This document shows, piece by piece, positions 1 to 7,495 of a stretch of 22,266 bases of DNA. A program made the position numbers and the translations under genes. How positions within the stretch are numbered: the first letter of the stretch is position 1; each line of letters begins with the position of its first letter. Source of the DNA: Firmicutes bacterium UBA1426 (GTDB lineage: Bacteria > Bacillota > Clostridia > Peptostreptococcales > Anaerovoracaceae); the NCBI GenBank assembly GCA_002329675.1, contig DCUA01000116.1, positions 5,586 through 27,851 on the forward strand, read 5' to 3'. The notes beneath the pieces were generated by a model that ran no database searches, had not been told where the DNA came from, and saw nothing but the letters and a program-made list of their open reading frames with translations.

Positions 1-46
1 ATAAACGGCAGTATTCTGCTAAAAGTAATATAACAAAAAAGAGGCT

Positions 47-72
47 TTGATACAATTCAATTGTGGTATACT
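47..72 (+). promoter_or_regulatory. Candidate promoter upstream of pepF
   Basis: An extended -10 element (TG, one base, then TATACT) lies at 64-72. A TTGATA match at 47-52 is only 14 bases upstream, short for a standard -35, so the extended -10 probably does most of the work. A small palindrome (ACAAT, TCA, ATTGT) fills the spacer and could be an operator, but this is speculative. The position fits the pepF start at 107. Confidence 0.4.
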
Positions 73-106
73 AATTAAAATAGTATATAGATGGGAGTTT
101 ATGGAT

Positions 107-1909
107 ATGTCAGAAAACAATAAGGTCCGATCCAGAGATCAGATCCAGGCTAAATATAAATGGGATATTGAGGCGATGTACAGCAACGAGGCAGATTGGG
201 AAGCTGACTACAGAAAAGCGGAAAAGCTGGCAGAGTCGTTCCAGTCCTTCGCCGGACATCTGGGTGAAAGTGCTCAGGCTCTGCTGGCTGCATTTACCGC
301 GAGGGATACCTTGTGGCAGACGGTAGAAAAGGTATATGTATATGCCCGCATGAAAAGAGACGAGGACACCAGAGTGGCCATGTATCAGGCCATGACGGAC
401 AGAGCGCAAAGCCTGATAGCCAGGACAAGTGCCAACGCCTCGTTCTTTACCCCTGAACTGCTGGAGATCGATGAGGAATTGTTGTGGAACTATCTTAACC
501 AATCTGAGGATCTAAGGATCTATACCCATGTGATAAAGCAGATTTTGCGGGAAAAGAAACATGTCCTGACCAGGCCTGAAGAAAACATCCTGGCGCAGTT
601 CAGCGAATTGACCTCTGCGACTAATGATATATTCAGCATGATCAACAATGCGGATATTAAATTTGGCTCCATAGAGGATGAAGACGGAAACATGATAGAG
701 GTGACCCATGGAAGATACTTGAGCCTGATGGAATCCAAAGATCGCCGCGTGCGCAGAGAAGCTTTTGAGAAAATGTACGCAGCGTATGAGGCTCAGAGAA
801 ATACCCTGGCTACCACTTATAACTACAATACCAAGACGGACGTGGTAGGAGCCAGGATCCGTAAGTATGGTTCCGCTATCGAAGCAGCACTTTCAGGTGA
901 CGACATACCACTTTCCGTGTACGACAACCTGATTGAAACGGTCAATAAAAGCCTTCCCTTACTCCACCGCTATGTCGGACTGAGAAAAAAGGCCCTGGGG
1001 CTTTCCGCGGTCCATATGTATGATATGTATACGCCTCTGGTAGAAAGCCCCTTGGGAGAGATCAGATATGAAAAAGCTCTTGAAATAATTCAGGAGGGTC
1101 TTGCTCCCCTGGGAGAAGACTATCTCTTAAATATGAAGAAGGGTTTTGCAGAAGGCTGGATCGATGTATATGAAAATGAAGGGAAGACCAGCGGTGCCTA
1201 TTCCTTTGGGAGTTATGACAGTTATCCTTACATTCTGCTGAACTACAACGGAAAACTGAAAGATGTGTTCACCATCGCCCATGAGATGGGGCATTCCATG
1301 CACTCCTTCTACACGAGAGGGGCGCAGCCCTTTGTGTACGGGGGCCACTCCATCTTTACGGCAGAGGTGGCTTCTACTGTAAACGAAAATCTGTTGATGA
1401 AGCATATGCTGAAGAAGGAGACAGACACAAGGCAGAAGTTGTATTTACTCAATATGTATATCGAAGAGTTCAGAGCCACATTGTTCCGCCAGACCATGTT
1501 TGCCGAATTTGAAAAAATGACACACGAAGCAATAGAGACCGGAGAGGTATTGACCGCGGACTGGCTGAGTAAGAACTATCTTGAGCTGAATAAAAAATAC
1601 TATGGTGATCAGGTGGTATACGATACCCAGATTGCCATGGAATGGGCGAGGATCCCACATTTTTATAACGCTTTTTATGTTTACAAGTACGCAACAGGCT
1701 ATTCTGCTGCTGCAGCCCTCTCTGATAAGATCCTCAATGAAGGGATTGCCGCCAGAGAAGCCTATATCCGGTTCCTGAAATCCGGCGAATCCGATGACCC
1801 CATTCCTCTCTTAAAGCTGGCTGGTGTGGATATGAGCAAGGCAGAGCCCATCGAAAAGGCTATGGAGACCTTTGAAGCACTCTTGGACGAATTGGAAGGC
1901 ATGTTATAA
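107..1909 (+). CDS. pepF: Oligoendopeptidase F (M3 family zinc peptidase)
   Basis: A cytoplasmic zinc metallopeptidase that cleaves short oligopeptides and so takes part in peptide turnover. The protein is about 600 residues, the usual PepF length. The zinc motif HEMGH is at residues 392-396, and the third ligand is probably E420 in FTAEVAST, 28 residues after the first His as expected for this family. I chose the ATG at 107 because GGGAG at 93-97 sits 9 bases upstream. ATGs at 101 and 47 are also in frame, but the first is too close to this site and the second would add an unlikely N-terminus. The stop overlaps the next start (TAATG), so NAD kinase is probably translationally coupled to it. 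The family assignment is secure; the physiological substrate is not visible. Confidence 0.95.
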   Translation: MSENNKVRSRDQIQAKYKWDIEAMYSNEADWEADYRKAEKLAESFQSFAGHLGESAQALLAAFTARDTLWQTVEKVYVYARMKRDEDTRVAMYQAMTDRAQSLIARTSANASFFTPELLEIDEELLWNYLNQSEDLRIYTHVIKQILREKKHVLTRPEENILAQFSELTSATNDIFSMINNADIKFGSIEDEDGNMIEVTHGRYLSLMESKDRRVRREAFEKMYAAYEAQRNTLATTYNYNTKTDVVGARIRKYGSAIEAALSGDDIPLSVYDNLIETVNKSLPLLHRYVGLRKKALGLSAVHMYDMYTPLVESPLGEIRYEKALEIIQEGLAPLGEDYLLNMKKGFAEGWIDVYENEGKTSGAYSFGSYDSYPYILLNYNGKLKDVFTIAHEMGHSMHSFYTRGAQPFVYGGHSIFTAEVASTVNENLLMKHMLKKETDTRQKLYLLNMYIEEFRATLFRQTMFAEFEKMTHEAIETGEVLTADWLSKNYLELNKKYYGDQVVYDTQIAMEWARIPHFYNAFYVYKYATGYSAAAALSDKILNEGIAAREAYIRFLKSGESDDPIPLLKLAGVDMSKAEPIEKAMETFEALLDELEGML

Positions 1910-2712
1910 TGGATAACAGGATAATAAATATATTTGCAAATGAAGATTCCTATTCGCAGGATATCCGAAAATTACTGAGGAGAAAACTGCAGCAGAGTGG
2001 TTTTACCGTTCCAAAGCAGTTTACTCCGGACGCCGAGCTGATCGTAAGCATTGGAGGAGATGGTGCACTGCTTAGGAACCTTCATAAATACGGTTTCCCC
2101 CCGATCCCTTTTCTGGGCATCAATACAGGCCACCTAGGTTTTTTTCAGGAGATCCACCCCGATGAGCTGGATGAGTTCATCTTCATGTACAAGCAGGGCA
2201 GGTACAACATTCAAAACCTGAAAACTGTACAAGCTACTGTTGAGGAAAAAGAAAAGCAATATGAATACCAGGGACTGAACGAAATCATCATTAAAGGCGA
2301 TCGATCTGCAACCGTCCATTTGAATATTTCCATCGGCAACAGCTTTATCGAGCGATTCAGCGGAGACGGTATTCTGGTCTGTACCCCTGCAGGGAGCACC
2401 GCATATAATTATTCCTTAGGAGGAAGCATCGTTGATCCCCGCTTGTCGATCCTGCAGATCACGCCCATTGCACCTATGAATACCACAGCCTATCGCTCCT
2501 TCACCTCCAGCGTTGTACTGCCGAAGGAGTTGATGGTGACCATTCATCCGGAACATAGGGAAGGAAGCGGTTTCATGATCGTAGCAGACGGGATGGAGCA
2601 CAAACACAGTGACATACGTCAGATCACTCTGGGGTTCTCCCAGACTGAGGTCAGGCTGATGCGGTTTGAACACTATGATTTCTGGACAAAGGTCAAGACA
2701 AAGTTCCTGTAA
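1909..2712 (+). CDS. nadK: NAD kinase
   Basis: Phosphorylates NAD+ to NADP+ with ATP or polyphosphate, the only route to NADP in most bacteria. The 267-residue length is typical of Bacillota NadK. Visible family motifs are GGDG at 49-52 (phosphate donor binding and catalysis), INTGHLGFF at 71-79, LNEI near 123-126, SGDG at 151-154 and TPAGSTAYN at 159-167 (NAD binding). The start codon shares one base with the pepF stop codon, indicating an operon. Cytoplasmic and well conserved, with nothing unusual. Confidence 0.97.
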   Translation: MDNRIINIFANEDSYSQDIRKLLRRKLQQSGFTVPKQFTPDAELIVSIGGDGALLRNLHKYGFPPIPFLGINTGHLGFFQEIHPDELDEFIFMYKQGRYNIQNLKTVQATVEEKEKQYEYQGLNEIIIKGDRSATVHLNISIGNSFIERFSGDGILVCTPAGSTAYNYSLGGSIVDPRLSILQITPIAPMNTTAYRSFTSSVVLPKELMVTIHPEHREGSGFMIVADGMEHKHSDIRQITLGFSQTEVRLMRFEHYDFWTKVKTKFL

Positions 2713-2738
2713 GAAAGGCAGATTTCATTATTAACACT

Positions 2739-3632
2739 ATGGATGACAGATATCAATACATTATAAAAAAAGAGGATACAGAGCTCCCGATAAAGGAGCT
2801 CTTAAAACGTAGGCTTGGTATTTCTTCCCGTTTGCTTCGAAAGCTGAAAAACGGTGATCTCGTATATCTCGATGGGCGAAAGATCAAGCTTTTCGAAAAA
2901 GGCAGGGCAGGGGAAAGAATCACTGTACTTCTGCCGGAGGAGTGCAGCGGTTTTATTCCCGAACCGATCCCCATTGAGGTGATATTCGAGGATCCGGATC
3001 TACTGGCGATCAATAAACAGCCGGGCTTTGTAGTGCATCCGACTAAGGGCCATCCTTGTCATACCATCGCCAACGGACTTATGAAATATATGCTTGATAA
3101 AGGGGATTGTTACAAGATCCGCTTTATCAACCGTCTTGACATGGATACTACAGGAGTCCTGCTCATCGGGAAAAACTCCCACTGCCAGGACGACTTTTCC
3201 AAGCAGGCAAAAGAAGGCCGGATAGAGAAGAAATATCTTGCTGTGGTTAAGGGACTGGTGATGCAGGATCGGGGCACGATCGACCTTCCTATAGGAAAAC
3301 CGGTTGATGATCAGCTCAGAAGAGCTGTAATCGCTGATGGCTATCCGTCTGTAACACATTATGAAGTAATCGAGAGGTTTGATAAGGGTTATACTTTAGT
3401 AAAACTCTTATTGGAGACAGGACGTACGCATCAGATCCGCGTTCATATGTCTCACATCGGCCATCCTATTGTAGGGGATGTGCTCTACGGAGGAGAGGCT
3501 GTACATCTCATGGAGAGGCAGGCTCTGCATGCTGAAGAGCTGCATTTTGATCATCCTATCACAGGGGAAAGGCTCTCCCTGTATGCACCTTTACCGGAAG
3601 ACATGAAAAGGCTGTTGCACCTTATCGGGTGA
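2739..3632 (+). CDS. RluA/RluD-family RNA pseudouridine synthase
   Basis: Predicted to isomerise specific uridines in RNA, most likely 23S rRNA, to pseudouridine. The N-terminus (about residues 15-65) looks like an S4 RNA-binding domain (lysine and arginine rich, with an LVYLDGRKI strand). The catalytic motif is NRLDMDTTG at 131-139 with D134 as the nucleophile, and GRTHQIRVHM is at 228-237. The first motif residue is Asn rather than the His of E. coli RluD. The ATG at 2739 has only a distant AGAAAGG (2712-2718), so initiation may depend on coupling to nadK, 26 bases upstream. RluD is the nearest named relative, but the exact target uridines cannot be read from sequence, so I leave the symbol empty. 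Confidence 0.92.
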   Translation: MDDRYQYIIKKEDTELPIKELLKRRLGISSRLLRKLKNGDLVYLDGRKIKLFEKGRAGERITVLLPEECSGFIPEPIPIEVIFEDPDLLAINKQPGFVVHPTKGHPCHTIANGLMKYMLDKGDCYKIRFINRLDMDTTGVLLIGKNSHCQDDFSKQAKEGRIEKKYLAVVKGLVMQDRGTIDLPIGKPVDDQLRRAVIADGYPSVTHYEVIERFDKGYTLVKLLLETGRTHQIRVHMSHIGHPIVGDVLYGGEAVHLMERQALHAEELHFDHPITGERLSLYAPLPEDMKRLLHLIG

Positions 3633-3714
3633 CCACCTCAGGTCTGCACCATTTCTCCTTTCATGCATATTATGAAGGAGCAAAGTTTGAATTCAGGACC
3701 AGGAGGTGTTTTTA

Positions 3715-4062
3715 TTGGGAGACGATTATAGGTACTGCGATCCTTGCAAGGATGGGGCGGATTTCCGGCGTGATCATCGTAAGCATCACGACCCCTGTGA
3801 TGAAATAGAAAGCTGTAGAGTCTGTGATCCATGTGATCCCTGTTGCGATCACGATGATGATTGGGATTGGAGCAGCTGGCTTCCTATTTTGATTATTGTC
3901 TTTATACTCTGCGGGGGATTCGGTTGGTTCGGTGGGAACAGAAACGATTGTTGCGACAACAATGATAGCGGGGGCGGTTGGTTACTTATTTTGATTGTTA
4001 TCATACTGCTCTTTAATCAGGGAGACGGCAAAAAAGGAGGCTTCCTGGGAGGGCTGTTCTAG
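3715..4062 (+). CDS. Small Cys/Asp-rich protein with two hydrophobic segments
   Basis: I do not recognise this gene. The protein is about 115 residues. Its N-terminal half is very polar, with repeated CDPC-type motifs, a His cluster (RKHHDPC) and an Asp run. Two hydrophobic stretches of similar pattern follow (starting WLPILIIVFIL and WLLILIVIILL), separated by a Gly/Asn/Cys linker, and it ends in Gly and Lys. There are 11 cysteines. The segments look like an internal duplication, and the Cys/His/Asp content suggests metal binding or disulfide cross-linking at a membrane or spore surface, but this is guesswork. TTG at 3715 is preferred because AGGAGG (3701-3706) lies 8 bases upstream; the in-frame GTG at 3706 overlaps that site. 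A strong terminator follows, consistent with a monocistronic unit. Confidence 0.7.
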   Translation: MGDDYRYCDPCKDGADFRRDHRKHHDPCDEIESCRVCDPCDPCCDHDDDWDWSSWLPILIIVFILCGGFGWFGGNRNDCCDNNDSGGGWLLILIVIILLFNQGDGKKGGFLGGLF

Positions 4063-4093
4063 TTCCGGTGTACATTCCATAATGACATTGAAG

Positions 4094-4129
4094 CGGCAAG
4101 CCAGCATCTTAACTGGTTTGTCGTTTTTT
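4094..4129 (+). terminator. Intrinsic terminator after the Cys-rich gene
   Basis: An 11-bp stem (4094-4104 with 4113-4123, including G-U pairs) closes an 8-base loop and is followed directly by six T residues at 4124-4129. It lies 32 bases after the stop codon. The T run overlaps the left arm of the large palindrome that follows. Confidence 0.75.
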
Positions 4130-4234
4130 GCGTCTGCCGGGTATTCCCCTCGGAAACCGCCGTTTTTGTTTGCTTCGCAAGAAAACGGTAAGCGGTTTCA
4201 CGGTTTCTACGTTGAATACCCGGCAGACGCAAAA
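4126..4234. repeat. 109-nt nested palindrome (REP/MITE-like)
   Basis: Perfect 21-bp inverted arms lie at 4126-4146 and 4214-4234 (core TGCCGGGTATTC). Inside them a second stem pairs GAAACCGC (4153-4160) with GCGGTTTC (4192-4199) and CGTTTT (4161-4166) with AAAACG (4182-4187). A terminal TTGC/GCAA hairpin is at 4170-4180. The whole element could fold into one long hairpin on either strand. No transposase is present. It may be an extragenic palindromic repeat, a miniature mobile element or a structured RNA; one copy cannot decide. Confidence 0.75.
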
Positions 4235-4317
4235 CCCTTTACTTTTAGGGGAGAATGGCATACAATGACTAAGGATCGAAAGCTAAATCAATATTAGAAA
4301 CAGGTGTATGATAACTG

Positions 4318-5265
4318 ATGCAATCGCAGAACAGCAGAAAGCAAAATGAGCTGGGGATGGCCGCTGCCATCCTTTGTGCTACCTTATGGGGTGTGCTTCC
4401 GATTTACTGGAAGTCTCTTCAACCCATCGATTCCTTTTTGATCATTCTCTATCGGATCGTTCTGACCAGTTTAGTGGTATTTATCGCAGGACTGCTTGTC
4501 TATAAGTGGGAGGGAGTCCTTGCCCCGGCTAAAAAAAAGGGAGCTTTGACCACCCTTATTGTAGCCGGAATAATAATCTCGATCAACTGGGGCTTATTTA
4601 TCTGGATGGTCAATGCGGGCTATATCATACAAACCAGCATCGGTTATTATATTGAACCTTTGATGATATGCGTTTTCGGTATACTCTTCTTCAAGGAAAA
4701 ACCGGAAAAATATAAATTGGCTGCGATACTGCTGGCCTTGCTCGGAGTCTGCGTAATGCTGCTATCCTATGGAGAGATTCCGGTATTAGCAATGGTTTTA
4801 GCCATTAGCTTTGCCACCTACACTGCCACGAAGAAAAAGCTTCAGGCGCCGGCGATAATTTCACTTTTCTACGAAACTGTATTTATCATGCCCATAGCAA
4901 TTGGAGTAATTCTATATATGGAACTGAGTGGAAAGGGAGCTTTTGCAGTTGCGGAGCCGAAGCAGATCGTGCTCCTGTCATTTGCCGGACTCTTTACGGC
5001 CATTCCCTTGTCTCTCTTTGGCATGGCTGCAAACCGCATCAGTATGGTTGCTCTGGGAATAACCGAATACATCTCGCCGTCGATCAGCCTGATACTTGGT
5101 ATTTTCCTCTATAAAGAGCCTTTTGATATCTATCAGTTCATCGGATTCATGATCATCTGGGTAGGTCTTGCGATCTTTACAGTTGGAGGAATCCGTGCTC
5201 GCAGAGCAGAAGGGGAAATCGCTGATGAACAACCCGTCGAGGCCGCAAGTGATGAAATCCAATGA
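4318..5265 (+). CDS. rarD: RarD-like EamA/DMT superfamily transporter
   Basis: A polytopic inner-membrane protein of the drug/metabolite transporter superfamily. RarD was named for chloramphenicol sensitivity, but its natural substrate is unknown. The 315 residues hold about ten hydrophobic segments in two EamA repeats. The N-terminus (ATLWGVLPIYWKSL, followed by a conserved YRIVLTSLV helix) matches the RarD pattern. The start at 4318 has a modest AGGTG at 4302-4306. The palindrome and terminator upstream separate it from the previous gene, so it should have its own promoter, though I could not identify one clearly between 4235 and 4317. Its last 41 bases overlap the next gene. Confidence 0.85.
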   Translation: MQSQNSRKQNELGMAAAILCATLWGVLPIYWKSLQPIDSFLIILYRIVLTSLVVFIAGLLVYKWEGVLAPAKKKGALTTLIVAGIIISINWGLFIWMVNAGYIIQTSIGYYIEPLMICVFGILFFKEKPEKYKLAAILLALLGVCVMLLSYGEIPVLAMVLAISFATYTATKKKLQAPAIISLFYETVFIMPIAIGVILYMELSGKGAFAVAEPKQIVLLSFAGLFTAIPLSLFGMAANRISMVALGITEYISPSISLILGIFLYKEPFDIYQFIGFMIIWVGLAIFTVGGIRARRAEGEIADEQPVEAASDEIQ

Positions 5266-6385
5266 TACAAGGGGCGAGAAGCCCCTTACACCTCTGCGTG
5301 TGGCTTTTCTCTATTTCGGTGTGCTGATGGGAGCCGGTTTTGCCTCAGGGAAGGAAATGTGGCAGTTTTTTGGTGTGTTTGGATCAAAGGGTTTTCTTGG
5401 ACTTCTTTTTATCTCGGGTCTTTTTATCGCGCTCGGCCTTGTGATCGTTTATATAGGGAGTTCCCTTGGTACGGGTGATTTAAGCAAAATTATTTTTCCC
5501 TATGAACAGCCACTGTTTGAGCTCATCATTGGCTTAGTGGTAGCTGCTTTTCTTTTTATGGCTTATTTTGCTATGCTTGCGGCAGGAGGTGCACTGACGG
5601 AGGCGCAGTTCGGAATACCCCGGGCTATTGGAAGCTCCCTTCTCATGCTGCTCGTTGTGTTCACTGCGATCAAGGGTTTCACTAAGGTGTCCGGCCGTTT
5701 GGGAAAAGTGGTACCAATACTGTTAGGTGCAACCTTGGTTCTTGCCATCGCCATCCTGTCCCAGGAATACAAATCCATCGACGGAAGACAGATCATGATG
5801 GCCAGTCAGCTGGCTCCCAACTGGTTCATTGCTGCAATCGTATTCGTCTCCTACAATATGATGGGAGCCATTCCCATATTAGGAAGCTGTACTCTCTACA
5901 CTGAAGATCCCCGTATCGTCAGACGAGGAGCTGTGATCGGAGGGGCCTTTCTGGGAGGATGCGCTATGATCCTCTACTTAGTAACGATAACGGATCCAAT
6001 GGCGTCTTTACAGAGTGATCTGCCAATGCTGACATTTGCCCAAAGATTGGCTCCGTTTGTAGGAACACTTTATTCTCTCATACTGCTCATCTCCGTATTT
6101 GGAACCGCTACCAGCTGTTTTTATGGCTTCAGTACTAAACTGCCGGAATGCGAAAAGAGAGATGTATTGGTCTGGATAGCTGCTGTGGCAGGTCTGGCAG
6201 CATCCATGATGGGGTTCTCAAAGATAGTAGCCATTTTCTATCCTTTGGAAGGATATCTGGGATTTCTATTTCTTGCATTCATGTTGTGGAACTACATCCG
6301 GATAAAAAAGGGAAAACGGAAAATTGCCGAAGAAGAGCCAGTTATAGCGAATGTCGAAGGTATTTCGCAAAACGGGAAAAACTAG
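5225..6385 (+). CDS. ykvI: YkvI-family membrane protein
   Basis: A polytopic membrane protein of about 386 residues resembling Bacillus YkvI, a family distantly like amino-acid transporters whose substrate is unknown. The family hallmark near the N-terminus is GAGFASGKE at residues 36-44, in the first hydrophobic segment. About ten hydrophobic segments follow, and the C-terminus is a charged tail. I chose ATG 5225 because AAGGGG lies about 9 bases upstream; ATG 5252 is an alternative, and earlier in-frame starts fall deep in rarD. The 41-base overlap with rarD suggests co-translation. No terminator was seen between its stop and the promoter of the riboswitch operon. Confidence 0.8.
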   Translation: MNNPSRPQVMKSNDTRGEKPLTPLRVAFLYFGVLMGAGFASGKEMWQFFGVFGSKGFLGLLFISGLFIALGLVIVYIGSSLGTGDLSKIIFPYEQPLFELIIGLVVAAFLFMAYFAMLAAGGALTEAQFGIPRAIGSSLLMLLVVFTAIKGFTKVSGRLGKVVPILLGATLVLAIAILSQEYKSIDGRQIMMASQLAPNWFIAAIVFVSYNMMGAIPILGSCTLYTEDPRIVRRGAVIGGAFLGGCAMILYLVTITDPMASLQSDLPMLTFAQRLAPFVGTLYSLILLISVFGTATSCFYGFSTKLPECEKRDVLVWIAAVAGLAASMMGFSKIVAIFYPLEGYLGFLFLAFMLWNYIRIKKGKRKIAEEEPVIANVEGISQNGKN

Positions 6386-6416
6386 CATATAAAAGGAAGC
6401 ATTTAGCAATATTTTG

Positions 6417-6445
6417 TTGACACTACTGTCATCTAGTGGTAGATT
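6417..6445 (+). promoter_or_regulatory. Promoter of the first c-di-GMP riboswitch operon
   Basis: A perfect -35 hexamer TTGACA at 6417-6422 is followed, after a 17-base spacer, by TAGATT at 6440-6445 (4 of 6 matches to the -10 consensus). The inverted repeat CACTA/TAGTG at about 6421-6438 lies in the spacer and could bind a regulator. Transcription would start about 15-20 bases before the aptamer. Confidence 0.6.
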
Positions 6446-6467
6446 ATGCTTAGGTATTTATAATATC

Positions 6468-6548
6468 TCCACAAAGGCAAACCCAGTGAAAACTGGGGAC
6501 GCAAAGCTACAGGGCCTAAGGAATTTTTCTATGGTAGCCAGTTGCCCA
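6468..6548 (+). promoter_or_regulatory. Cyclic di-GMP-I (GEMM-I) riboswitch 1
   Basis: The GEMM-I core is clear: GGCAAACC (from 6476), a P2 hairpin CCCAGT/GAAA/ACTGGG with a GNRA tetraloop (6482-6497), GGGACGCAAAGC, GGCCTAAGG as the tetraloop receptor side, then ATGGTAGCCAG and GTTGCC closing P1 at 6541-6546. The aptamer binds c-di-GMP and acts on the terminator at 6605-6635 upstream of the secreted-protein/MNT/HD-GYP/HEPN/SBP operon. The 3' P1 strand (6541-6547) can also pair with GGGCAGC at 6599-6605, a possible alternative fold. Family identity is certain by pattern; whether it switches on or off is not settled. Confidence 0.95.
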
Positions 6549-6604
6549 CAATCCGGATACTAATGTCGTGCAGAATACCTCTGAACGAAAAGTTGATAGG
6601 GCAG

Positions 6605-6635
6605 CGGCAGACCGATTATTGGTTGCCGTTTTTTT
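6605..6635 (+). terminator. Riboswitch-associated intrinsic terminator
   Basis: CGGCAGACC (6605-6613) pairs with GGTTGCCG (6621-6628) with one bulged G, followed by seven T residues (6629-6635). It is the expected expression platform of riboswitch 1, and it ends 58 bases before the first gene. Confidence 0.85.
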
Positions 6636-6693
6636 GTAAAGCTCCCGGATGGCGCAATTTACGGCTCAGTGCAACAGGAAAGGAAGAGGAATT

Positions 6694-7122
6694 ATGAAAC
6701 GATTTGTATCAAGGATTGCAGTAACGCTGATGGTAGTGGTGTTAATGACGGGTGCTGCCTTTGCAGCTGGCCCTGTGCCGGAAACAGCCACTCCGGACTT
6801 CACGGACAATTATTTTGTCACAGCTGAACAGCAGGCATTTCATCCGGGTTCTGCTGAAGCAAAGATCATTCGGCTAGCGGAAAAAGCCAACGATGATGTG
6901 GATAAGGAAATTGCGAAAGCACAGGAGCAAGCGGAAAAGGCTAAGAAGGCTGCTGATCTGGATCGTATCATCGAAAAGCTATTAGAAAAGACCGAAAGGA
7001 CTGTGTCGAAGGCTATAGAGCAGATCGAAAAGCTCGGAGGCGAGGCGGAATGTGAATACGTGGAAGTGCTGATCGGTGGCAGAAGCGTATTGGTGGATCC
7101 CTTGAGAATCGTAAGATTATAA
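6694..7122 (+). CDS. Small secreted helical protein, first gene of the riboswitch operon
   Basis: I do not recognise a named family. The 142-residue protein starts with a clear signal peptide (MKRF, a hydrophobic core, then GAAFA) with cleavage predicted at about residue 24. The mature part has a short Pro/Thr-rich section, then a charged Lys/Glu/Ala helix at about residues 55-115 likely to be a coiled coil, a single Cys at 120, and a hydrophobic C-terminus (VEVLIGGRSVLVDPLRIV). No lipobox, sortase motif or transmembrane anchor is seen, so it is probably exported or loosely surface-bound. ATG 6694 is preferred because AAGAGGA lies just upstream; the longer in-frame start at 6649 would mask the signal peptide. 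As first gene after a c-di-GMP riboswitch, it may be a cell-surface or matrix factor. Confidence 0.75.
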   Translation: MKRFVSRIAVTLMVVVLMTGAAFAAGPVPETATPDFTDNYFVTAEQQAFHPGSAEAKIIRLAEKANDDVDKEIAKAQEQAEKAKKAADLDRIIEKLLEKTERTVSKAIEQIEKLGGEAECEYVEVLIGGRSVLVDPLRIVRL

Positions 7123-7137
7123 GAATACGGAGTACTT

Positions 7138-7461
7138 GTGCAATTACCTGAAGATGTGTTGAGCTTCCTGACAATGTTTACAGTGAGAGCAAGAAGCTAT
7201 CCGAAAGTAAAACGGATAGTGCTTTACGGCTCTTATGCACAGAATTGTTGGAATCAAGAAAGTGATATTGATATAGCAGTCTTCATTAATAAAGGAGATG
7301 AGGAGGATATCAGAGAGGTCTATAAGCAGCTCTCTGCTCTCTGTTATGATTACCCCTTAGACGTCCAGGTACAGGTATTTTTTGAATCGGAACTTCAAGA
7401 GCCCATGGGAATAGTGGAGGAGATAGCAAGTTATGGGATCGATATAACGGATCTCTCTTAG
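7138..7461 (+). CDS. MNT-type minimal nucleotidyltransferase
   Basis: A 107-residue protein of the DNA polymerase beta-like nucleotidyltransferase superfamily. It carries the GS-X10-DXD signature exactly: G31-S32 in LYGSYAQ and D43/D45 in SDIDIAVF, with D75 (YPLDVQV) a good candidate third carboxylate. In MntA/HepT toxin-antitoxin pairs, such proteins act as antitoxins by adenylylating the HEPN partner. Start is GTG 7138 with CGGAG at 7128-7132; no in-frame ATG is nearer. The gene lies 15 bases after the secreted-protein gene. A HEPN gene follows two genes downstream instead of directly next door, which is unusual. Antitoxin action is inference; another nucleotidyl transfer role is possible. 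Confidence 0.85.
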   Translation: MQLPEDVLSFLTMFTVRARSYPKVKRIVLYGSYAQNCWNQESDIDIAVFINKGDEEDIREVYKQLSALCYDYPLDVQVQVFFESELQEPMGIVEEIASYGIDITDLS

Positions 7462-7495
7462 GATCGGATTCATCGTAGCGAATGGAGTAATATCT

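Noticed and set aside
3654..3680. CTCCTT/AAGGAG inverted repeat after the pseudouridine synthase gene
   Set aside because: The stem is short and bulged, with no T run, so I do not call it a terminator.
3995..4297. 100-codon open frame across the terminator and palindrome
   Set aside because: It overlaps the end of the Cys-rich gene in another frame, has no ribosome site and reads through the terminator and both palindrome arms, so coding is unlikely.
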